Shown here piece after piece: positions 9,022-17,300 of a DNA stretch of 34,254 nucleotides. Numbering within the stretch: the first letter of the stretch is position 1; every line of letters begins with the position of its first letter. The notes under the pieces were generated by a model. The model ran no database searches, was not told the DNA's origin, and saw only the letters and a program-made list of their open reading frames with translations. Made by a program: the position numbers and the translations under genes. Origin of the DNA: a bacterium (GTDB taxonomy: Bacteria > UBP14 > UBA6098 > B30-G16); the NCBI GenBank assembly GCA_021159335.1, contig JAGGRZ010000026.1, forward strand, positions 1-34,254. Reading direction: 5' to 3'.

Positions 9022-9779
9022 TTCCCCTCCAGTGTTAGTTCATTCTCAAAAACTTCCCTTAAAAAGTTAGCCAACTCAGCAGGACGCATATCTGAGTAAT
9101 TCTCGTATGCTATCGGTTTCCCAATCAAAATTCTAACTCTTGACGGCGAAATTCTTATAGCACCTCTCGGAAGGATGTTTCTGCTGCCAAAAATTCTTAC
9201 AGGAATTATGGTTGACCTGGCAACTCTTGCTGGTCTAAGAGCGGATGGGTGAAATTTACCTATGGTTCCATCCGTGGACCGCGTTCCCTCAGGGAAAATA
9301 GCGACTCTGCCGCCTTTCATCAGTTCTTCTGCGACAATGTTAAATCTGCGAAGCTCCTCACGGCTTGGTCTGCGCCCGACAAAAAATGTCCCGAGCTGTC
9401 TCATCCACAGCCCAAGAAGCGGGACCCTCAAAAGGCTTTCCCGGGCAATGAATTTTGCGCGTTCGTCAACGAAGCCCATAACGAGAGGTATGTCAAAAAA
9501 GCTCTGATGGTTTATGATGTAGACGATATTACCGGCATCGCGAATAAGGTTTTCGCGCCCGTGAACGATGACGGTAGAACCGCTAAGATAAACGACAAAC
9601 CTTCCCCACACTTTGGCAAGAAATCGCAATACTTTCTCGCGAGCCGCTTTACCAAAAATTATTCCCACAATAACCAAAAACGCAAATGGAATGAGTGTAG
9701 CAATGAAAGTGATTAAAAACAGCACCGCATAAATTATCGTGAAAACCATCGTGGAAATTCTTTTAGGCAAGTTCCCCAT
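9018..9779 (-). CDS. plsC: 1-acyl-sn-glycerol-3-phosphate acyltransferase
   Basis: This 253-aa membrane-bound acyltransferase converts lysophosphatidate to phosphatidate in phospholipid synthesis. The catalytic H-X4-D motif is seen in INHQSFFDIP and the substrate-binding motif in FPEGTRSTDG. A hydrophobic N-terminal segment (about residues 10-40) gives one or two membrane helices. The ATG has AAGG six bases upstream and follows the ABC transporter stop by 8 bp. The 3' end overlaps acpS by 4 nt. Its place between an ABC exporter half and acpS, and downstream of lpxB, gives an envelope-lipid gene run. Confidence 0.93.
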   Translation of the reverse strand: MGNLPKRISTMVFTIIYAVLFLITFIATLIPFAFLVIVGIIFGKAAREKVLRFLAKVWGRFVVYLSGSTVIVHGRENLIRDAGNIVYIINHQSFFDIPLVMGFVDERAKFIARESLLRVPLLGLWMRQLGTFFVGRRPSREELRRFNIVAEELMKGGRVAIFPEGTRSTDGTIGKFHPSALRPARVARSTIIPVRIFGSRNILPRGAIRISPSRVRILIGKPIAYENYSDMRPAELANFLREVFENELTLEGK

Positions 9780-9787
9780 CGCTAACC

Positions 9788-11530
9788 TTACACTAATTCG
9801 GATTCGTACTGCTGAAGCATGTATATCTCGTAGTAATAGCCCTTTTTCTCTATTAGCTCTTGATGAGTACCCACCTCAATTATTCTTCCTCTGTCGAGCA
9901 CAACAATAAGGTCCGCATCCTGAAGTGTTGTTACTCTGTGCGATATGAAAAGCGTTGTTTTCCCTTGGCGAAACTCCTTCAGATTATGAAAAATTTTGTT
10001 TTCGGTTTCGGTGTCAACAGCGGAGAGGGCATCATCAAGAATGAGAATCGGTGGGTCTAAAAGCAGTGCTCTCGCTATCGCAAGCCTTTGTTTCTGACCA
10101 CCAGACAATGTCACCCCTCGCTCTCCAACCATTGAATTATAGCCATCGGGAAATGTTCTAACATCAACATCAAGCTCTGCTATTTTAGCAGCTCTTATAG
10201 CTTCCTCATCCGTCGCATCCGGACGACCAAACTTTATGTTTTCCATTATAGTATCGGAGAAAATGTAGCCATCCTGCGGAACCAGTCCGATACTTCCTCG
10301 AAGCGCATTGAGATCGTATTTCCTCACATCCACTCCATCCACGAAAACTGTTCCTTCTGGCGGGTCATAAAGTCGGGGGATAAGCGATATTAATGTCGTC
10401 TTCCCCGAACCGGTTCTTCCCGTTATCGCGATAAACATTCCCTCATCTATTTTCAAATTTATGTCCTCAAGAGCAGGTGGCAGATAGTCCTCATAGCGGA
10501 ATGTAAGATTTCTAAACACTATCTCTCCGCGCACCTTTTCGGGTTTATAAGCATCAGGAGGAGAAACTATGGCAGGTTTGCGCTTCATAACATCCATTAT
10601 TCTCTCAAGCGATGCTTTACCTCGCTGATAAAGGTTAACGACCCATCCGAGAGCTATCATGGGCCATATCATAAGCCCGAGGTAGCTATTGAAAGCGACG
10701 AAGTCACCCATGCTCATCTTCATTAGAATGACTTTCGTTCCTCCGACAAGCAGGATAAGCGCGAAAACCATTCCCACCACAAATCCTATCGACGGTTCAA
10801 GGAGTCCAGAAATTATAAGCATTCTTATGTTCTTTTTTACGAAATCCCAGCTTCTTTCTCTGAAGCGCTCAGTTTCCGCTTCCTCTCGAGCATAGGTTTT
10901 TATTATCCTTATTCCGCTTATAGCCTCGCGGGCGAAATCAGTAAGCGACGCGAACGCAGCTTGAACCTCTTTAAAGCGCTTTCTCATTATGTTTCCGAAA
11001 TAACCCACCACAAAAGATAGCACAAGCATCGGCGGCACGATGTAAGCGGTAAGATTTGCGTTTATTATCAGCATCATGGAAATTGAGGCGACAAGAAGAA
11101 TAGCAGTATCTATAAGCGAGGCGGTCCCCATGCCGACCATCATCCTTACGGAATTAAGGTCATTGGTGGCTAATGCCATAAGATTTCCCACCTTGTTTTT
11201 TGCGAACCAGCCGGGCTCAAGCGAGATAAGATGCTTGTAAAAATCGTGCCTGAACCTCATCTCCATGCGGCGGGAGATGCCTATTATGAGGTATCGCCAG
11301 AAAAAACGCGATATTACGATTCCAATGGTCAGAAGCAATATTATTCCAGCCAACTTAAGTAAGAATTTTGGGGTGGCAAAACCGAGGGCAAGCCTGTCTA
11401 CTCCCACGCGCACTATTCGCGGGATAACTATCTGGAGCCCATCGACCACAAGAAGGGATAGCACACCCAGCCAGAATACTCGCCCCTCACCAGAAAGGTA
11501 GGGTCGCAATGTTTTATAAATTTTTAACAT
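9788..11530 (-). CDS. ABC exporter half-transporter A (TM287/YheI-like) with degenerate Walker B
   Basis: This 580-aa half-transporter has six predicted helices in the first 310 residues and a C-terminal ATPase. Visible motifs are Walker A (GRTGSGKTT, about 371), a canonical signature (LSGGQKQR, about 478), Walker B (LILDDALSAVD, about 499) and the H-loop (FISHRVTT, about 530). The catalytic glutamate after Walker B is replaced by Asp. This marks the non-hydrolysing site of TM287-type subunits in heterodimeric exporters. The partner with intact Glu and degenerate signature is encoded at 2882-5086 on the same strand. The gene sits 50 bp after lpxB and 8 bp before plsC. No clear Shine-Dalgarno site precedes the ATG. 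Export of a lipid or lipid A intermediate is an inference from position. Confidence 0.93.
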   Translation of the reverse strand: MLKIYKTLRPYLSGEGRVFWLGVLSLLVVDGLQIVIPRIVRVGVDRLALGFATPKFLLKLAGIILLLTIGIVISRFFWRYLIIGISRRMEMRFRHDFYKHLISLEPGWFAKNKVGNLMALATNDLNSVRMMVGMGTASLIDTAILLVASISMMLIINANLTAYIVPPMLVLSFVVGYFGNIMRKRFKEVQAAFASLTDFAREAISGIRIIKTYAREEAETERFRERSWDFVKKNIRMLIISGLLEPSIGFVVGMVFALILLVGGTKVILMKMSMGDFVAFNSYLGLMIWPMIALGWVVNLYQRGKASLERIMDVMKRKPAIVSPPDAYKPEKVRGEIVFRNLTFRYEDYLPPALEDINLKIDEGMFIAITGRTGSGKTTLISLIPRLYDPPEGTVFVDGVDVRKYDLNALRGSIGLVPQDGYIFSDTIMENIKFGRPDATDEEAIRAAKIAELDVDVRTFPDGYNSMVGERGVTLSGGQKQRLAIARALLLDPPILILDDALSAVDTETENKIFHNLKEFRQGKTTLFISHRVTTLQDADLIVVLDRGRIIEVGTHQELIEKKGYYYEIYMLQQYESELV

Positions 11531-11580
11531 GGTAAAATATTATTAATTAAATAGTATTTATCAAAAGTTCCAACGCAATA

Positions 11581-12690
11581 TTATTGAAAAAGCTCGACGA
11601 CAATTTTCGCTGCCCTTCCCGCAGCCCCTTTCGGTCCAAGCAAATCTCTCAGGGAAAGTAACTTTTTGCGCAATCGCATGTTCTTCTCACGGTCGCTTAG
11701 GAGTTCATCGACTGCCTTTATAACCTTCCACCTTGGGATTCGCTGAATAAACTCTGGCAAAACTTCCTCGCCGGCTATTATGTTCGCTATGGCGAAATAT
11801 CTCGTTTTTATGAGTAGTCGTCCGAGATACCAAGAAAGCGGGTCAACCCTGTACACCACCACCGCTGGCAGCCCTAAAAGCATGGCCTCAAGAACTGCCG
11901 TACCAGATGCTATCAGCCCTGCATCCGCATAAGCCATGGCTGAATAGGTAAGACCATCCACGGTAACCACAAAATCTGGCAAACTTATTTTCTCAAAAAG
12001 CCCTTTAACATTTCGCGCAACAGGAATCACGCCAATAAGTTCCTTATGCTTAAGCCGCAGAACACTGACGACATCAATCATAAGCTCAAGCAATCGCCTT
12101 ACTTCAGCCTCCCGTGAGCCTGGCATTATCACCAAAAACTTTCCCCGATGCCCTATCGCTTCGCGAAACTCCCCCTCATCACATTCAGGTTTCACGACAT
12201 CGTAAAGCGGATGCCCCACATAGGAGACTTCAACTCCATGCGCAGCGTAAAACTCGGGCTCAAAAGGCAATATGCATATCATCCGATCCACATAGCGTTT
12301 GATTCTTTTAACCCTTCCCTCGCCCCACGCCCAGACTTGAGGAGAGATGTAATAAATTACTTTGGCGCCAAGTTTGTGAAGTTTGCTGGCAAGCCTTAGG
12401 TTAAACCCGGGAAAGTCCACAAGTATTGCACCGTCACTCTCTCGCCTTTTGAACTCAGAAACGATTTCGGAAAGGATTTTTTTGTAAAAAAAGAACTTCT
12501 TTGCCACATCTGAAATTCCCATCGCAGCCATATCCGCTATATCAACCACTACATCCATCCCACAGGCTCTTAGCCTATCGCCCCCGATGCCCCAAAATTC
12601 TGCCGATGGCTCGACCTTTTTTATTTCCTCCAATAAAAGCGATGCCTGAAAATCCCCGGATTGCTCTCCTGTAACGACGAGCAGGTTCAC
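11581..12690 (-). CDS. lpxB: Lipid-A-disaccharide synthase
   Basis: This glycosyltransferase (GT19) joins UDP-2,3-diacylglucosamine and lipid X to form the lipid A disaccharide at the inner membrane. The N-terminus LLVVTGEQSGD and the internal segments FWGIGGDRL, VDFPGFNLRLA, YYISPQVWAWGEGR and YVGHPLYD are characteristic of LpxB. I place the start at the GTG at 12690, giving about 369 aa, rather than at the in-frame ATG at 12711. A perfect GGAGG lies 7 nt upstream of the GTG. The GTG also overlaps the preceding stop as GTGA, which indicates coupling. It shows that the cell makes lipid A and so has a lipopolysaccharide-type outer membrane. Confidence 0.95.
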   Translation of the reverse strand: MNLLVVTGEQSGDFQASLLLEEIKKVEPSAEFWGIGGDRLRACGMDVVVDIADMAAMGISDVAKKFFFYKKILSEIVSEFKRRESDGAILVDFPGFNLRLASKLHKLGAKVIYYISPQVWAWGEGRVKRIKRYVDRMICILPFEPEFYAAHGVEVSYVGHPLYDVVKPECDEGEFREAIGHRGKFLVIMPGSREAEVRRLLELMIDVVSVLRLKHKELIGVIPVARNVKGLFEKISLPDFVVTVDGLTYSAMAYADAGLIASGTAVLEAMLLGLPAVVVYRVDPLSWYLGRLLIKTRYFAIANIIAGEEVLPEFIQRIPRWKVIKAVDELLSDREKNMRLRKKLLSLRDLLGPKGAAGRAAKIVVELFQ

Positions 12691-14180
12691 CAACTCACCT
12701 CCGTGGTCCATCCAGCACGAACGGAAATTGTGTCATCAAAAACCTCGGTGAATTCCCCCAAAACGAAGGGTCTATACTTCCCCGCGGTTACCCTGCCATT
12801 GCCGTCCTCGTCGCGGAATCTTATCAAAATATAACGCCCTTTGACCACAACACCTGAAAAACTCCCATCATTGCTACGATTAAGCCGATAAATCCTCTTG
12901 TTCTCGACATTTTTCGCGAAAATCAATCTTTTATAAGTATCAGATGGGCATTTGACCCGTATTTCCCCAAACAATCTCTGAGCATAAACGAATTCAACTG
13001 AGTCGGATGTGCAGTTTCCGTAGTCATCGCACAAAGAATCGAGGTGCAAAATGAACCTTTCCCCCACTCTCATGTCGGGACTAAAGATGAAGCGAATAGC
13101 ATTTGGTGAAATTTTCTCTGCCCTTACGGAACCGGGCAAACCGCTGATTTTCACTACAGTTGGTTCGTCAAAAACAATCGTAAAATCGGGTTCGACAATG
13201 CCAACGGTTTTCTTTTTCGGCGATACAATCCGCGGCGGAAGAGTGTCTGGTGGCATCGTATCAGTTACTTCCCGAGAAAGTGAGTCGCAATTGCCGAATT
13301 TATCACAAAATTTGGCGCTAATCATAAATTTCTGTGGCAAGCTGTCGAAACGCGCAAAAACTAAGGACGAATCAGTAATTGCCCATAAATCACTCGGCTT
13401 GATTCCATTGGCCGCAAGCGAAAACGCTTTCAAATCCAAACATTCCGAAAATCTTAGCGCAAAAGTGTAACAGTCCGCTAAATCAACGCTACGGATAGAC
13501 GGCGGAGTGGTGTCGAATCTGGCTACCATCACTGCAATTCTCTCCATATCCGGGACGATTGGGCCTATTGCTCCGAACGACACAAGGGCGCTGTCCTTCC
13601 CGATAACCTTGGCGACGATAATAACGGAATCGCGTGGTAAATAACCTATTTTGAACTCGCCGTGGGTTCCGCTTACGGTGAACATAATTGTTGACAAGCT
13701 ATCGCTTAATGCATAAACGAGCGCACCACTTACGGGATTAAGCTTTTCGTCGAAAACAAAGCCACTGATAATGCCTTTTTCAATGGTTTCACCTGTTGAA
13801 AAAGCGAAAGTTATCGTCCTCCCGATTTTGTTTCCGTGCAAATCAGAAAGGTCCGGCATGATGTGAACAATGTAAGTCGTGTTGGCTTTAAGCCCACTGT
13901 GATAAATCAAAATGGATTTACGCTTGAATTTGACCTTCATCCCCTTGGGCGTTGGAAAAATTCTTATCGCTTTTGGGTCAGGTTTTATGCGCTCATCAAA
14001 TCGGATTACTATAATCGAATCGAGCGGGACATTGACAGCGAGGTCATTAGGATATGTTTCAATCACTTTTGGGGGCTTCTTATCGATAGGTCCGCCAGGT
14101 GGCTTTGCTATCTTGGCGCAGCCTACCAAAACAAGTGCCACTAAAACTATCAGGACGAGAATGTTTCTTAAATAGAGCAT
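12687..14180 (-). CDS. Ig-like (Big_5/SbsA-type) lipoprotein
   Basis: The product is a lipoprotein of about 497 aa. Its signal sequence (MLYLRN followed by a Leu/Val-rich stretch) ends in the lipobox LVGC. The mature protein starts with CAKIAKPPGGPIDKKPP, a Cys followed by a GGP-D-PP linker often seen in Bacteroidota Ig-like lipoproteins. The first domain (PNDLAVNVPLDSIIVIRFDE ... TYIVHI ... FSTGE) is a Big_5/SbsA Ig-like fold. A carboxypeptidase-regulatory-like sandwich (GIISGFVFDEKLNPVSGALV) and further beta domains follow. An in-frame GTG lies 18 nt upstream (14198). I prefer the ATG at 14180 because it gives a normal signal peptide, but neither has a Shine-Dalgarno site. Its stop overlaps lpxB. 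The function is unknown, probably cell-envelope. Confidence 0.85.
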   Translation of the reverse strand: MLYLRNILVLIVLVALVLVGCAKIAKPPGGPIDKKPPKVIETYPNDLAVNVPLDSIIVIRFDERIKPDPKAIRIFPTPKGMKVKFKRKSILIYHSGLKANTTYIVHIMPDLSDLHGNKIGRTITFAFSTGETIEKGIISGFVFDEKLNPVSGALVYALSDSLSTIMFTVSGTHGEFKIGYLPRDSVIIVAKVIGKDSALVSFGAIGPIVPDMERIAVMVARFDTTPPSIRSVDLADCYTFALRFSECLDLKAFSLAANGIKPSDLWAITDSSLVFARFDSLPQKFMISAKFCDKFGNCDSLSREVTDTMPPDTLPPRIVSPKKKTVGIVEPDFTIVFDEPTVVKISGLPGSVRAEKISPNAIRFIFSPDMRVGERFILHLDSLCDDYGNCTSDSVEFVYAQRLFGEIRVKCPSDTYKRLIFAKNVENKRIYRLNRSNDGSFSGVVVKGRYILIRFRDEDGNGRVTAGKYRPFVLGEFTEVFDDTISVRAGWTTEVSW

Positions 14181-14266
14181 AACGAAAAATAAATTCACAA
14201 AAGTGAAAGAACAAACAAGTTTATTTTGAACAACAATGCCACCTTACAAAAATCCAAAAATAAAAA

Positions 14267-14290
14267 GGCTCCCGACTTTTGCCGGGAGCC
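14267..14290 (-). terminator. Rho-independent terminator after the 1548-aa surface protein gene
   Basis: Read on the minus strand, GGCTCCCG pairs perfectly with CGGGAGCC around an 8-nt loop. TTTTTATTTTTGG follows directly. It begins about 30 nt after the stop codon at 14319, so it ends the giant surface-protein transcript and separates it from the lipoprotein-lpxB run. Confidence 0.9.
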
Positions 14291-14318
14291 CGCGCAAAAA
14301 CGCTATTTTTTTGTATCC

Positions 14319-17300
14319 TTACTTGACGAACAGCACTTTTGTCGTCGCCGTGAGGTCACCATATTTCAGCTCGACAATGTAGATTCCGCTGCTTCTGCCA
14401 GTAGCATCCCAGTGCAATGTGTGCATTCCAGCTTTCAGCGTGCCATCAAACAGCTTACTAACCACGCGACCATTTATGTCCTTTACATAGACCGTAACAT
14501 TATCCTGCTTGGGAATCTCGAATGTTATGTCGCACACAGAGTTGAACGGGTTCGGTGCAGCAGTAAGAGTGAACACATCAGGTTTGAGCGAAGCGCTCTC
14601 CAGAACAGCATCATTGGTTATAGGTGCGTGAAGGAGAATTCCACCGATTATGGATTTAGCGATATCCCAAGTAGAGGTTACTGAAGCAGGATAAATCGAT
14701 GTGTAGATTCTTCTATCAGTGTAAGCTACGCCAACCACCATGGAGTCATCATTAGCGTACAGGATCGCTTTTGCACCAGCATTGGGCGTAAGTCTATCTA
14801 TATAGTTATCCGCTGCACTACCGAACGGATAGCTACCTCTTATGTAACCTCTGTTCTGGAAGAATACCGAGTCGCCGAACACTCTATGAACATTACCTGT
14901 AGTTGAAGGGTTACCGTCTATAGCGGAGAAGTTAAATAGGTCCAAGAATGGGGTTCCGACATAATCCTGAGCGAAGTCGGGACCCTGCACGAAGATGAAT
15001 CCGCCAGCCCTCACATAATCTGCAAGCGCATTAACCATAGCCGCCGGCATAACTTCATCACTACCATCGCCACGAATTCCAAGAACTATAAACACACCCG
15101 CATCAGAGCCGCCAATGTAGTCGTTGAGGTCATACTTGTTGTATTGCGTTATGTCCTCATCCTGGTCTGTTACCGTGTAAGAAGGAATGTGTATCGCATC
15201 GAGCACATCGGTAAAGTCCTCTGTGAATCCTGCGCCATTATCGAAGTCGATAACAAGGATCTTGTTCGGGTCAGGATTAATGTGAATAGTCACGGAGTAT
15301 GTTGGCGACGGCAGCGAATAACCACCATCCGTGTAGTGAACGACCACATAGAAGCTGTATGTCTCACCATCTCTGACATCGTGCACCACATATGTTGTAT
15401 CATTCGGTCCAAGAGCGTCAGTTATAAGCGTTCCAGAGCCATCATAAAGCGCATAATGGTCTATGGTAAGATATGCACTGTATGGTTTATTCCACACCAC
15501 AACAAGGGTTTCTGGTGCAGGAAGCGGTCTCTGAGTAGGACCATAACTTCCAGTAATAGTCGAAACGGGCCAGTAGTAAGGTAAAATGATGTCTATAGTA
15601 GTGGGCGCATTAACATTTATGGTAGTATCGACTGTATGATGGTAATCCTTGCTTACCGTTATCGTGTAAGTGCCCCAATCGACGCTCGGCCAGCAAACTG
15701 AACCGTCATCGGGGGTCACCAATGAGGGCATAGGCGGCATTGAAACCACAGCGCCAGCCTCACTCGTATCCTCCTCAAGGTCAACATTCACGCAAACTCG
15801 GACCGGCTGCGGAAGGAGATTGAAGTTAATAGTAGTATCGTGGTCGAGGTAGAATGAGGCACTGCTTGAATAATAGCCAGTATAGCTTGCCTCAAGCGTG
15901 TAGAAACCAACAGGCAGGCTTATTGAATAGCTACCATCAGATGCTGTTGTTGCTACAGTAGTGCCAGCCAGCGAAATGGTTATCCCGCCAGCAGGTGTTC
16001 CATCAAGCGAGGCGACTCCGCTAACAGTGTATTCTATGTGATGAAGATTTATGTTAACCACAATGTCGTGGTCAACGATTGTGACCGTATCGATAAATGT
16101 GCTATAACCAGGAATAGTATTCTCAGCGCGAATAATGTATGAGCCCGCGAGAAGACCAGTAAACTCATAATATCCTGAGCTGTTCGAGAACACATCAGTA
16201 GAACCAATAGTTACTCGCACATTAGCTGTAGGAACGCCGTCCACAAAAGTAGTTCCGCTTATTGTATAGGTTGGCGGGTAAAGGTAAGCATCAACATTAA
16301 TGTTGCTGTCAACTATAGTCACAGTAGTATCCCAATCGACATAACCAGTAGCACTGAAGCTAACAGTGTATGAACCAGGAGCAAGTCCAGTTATCTCATA
16401 GGCGCCGTGGGTTCCACCAGAACCACTAATGTCGGTAACTCCGCCGGCGGTTACTGTCGCACCATCTATTGGTGTTCCCGTAAGTCCATCGTAAACTATT
16501 CCGTAAATGGAGTATGTTCTTGCCGCAGCATAGAGACCAAACCTTATGTGAGCCTCCTGGGTGGATGTTATCGCTATTCTGTTGGTGTCGGACATATTAA
16601 TGTAGTCAGTGCTGTCGGGTGGAATACCAATAGGTGAAACTGCTATCTGCATTACCCAATCACCGCTTACGGGAACAAGTGACGAGTTCCATGTCAGCCA
16701 CTGATGCGTGCCAGAAGCACCGCTAATCTTTATTATCCACTCGTTCTGCACGCAGTTATCCCTTATGTCCTTCATCAACTGCGGGAACGGTGTGGCAAGA
16801 GGATTATCGATAAATCCATAGAAGCCAGATGGTGTTACTATGAGCGGTATGTCAACGCCGGCATCGTAGGCTACAGTAGTTGATTCGCTCGCGCCAATAA
16901 CGAGATTGTATATGTTGACCATAGCGCCGGAATCAACAGCGGTAACAGTAAACTCAAATTCCGGTCCGCAAATCATACCAGTAGTGAACGACCAGGAAAC
17001 ATCAAGTGGGTGCCGCGTTGGAACATCGACATCCGTGCAGTGAACGAACACAGTATATGTCGTCATGGGCGAAAGCAATCCTGGTGGGTCGTATGTGAGT
17101 TCGTAACCATTTCCGCTTACAAGTCTCTCCCAGTGCAGGGAATCTGTAACATCGCGTCCGTTGAACTGAACCACAACTGAAGCGCTGTCAATATCGTTAT
17201 CGTCGTATAATCTGAACTTAATGTCCGTGTCAGGACCAACGCCTGTGGCACCAGAAAGCGGTCTTATTATTGTTATCTGCGGGTTTATGACGGGACGAGT

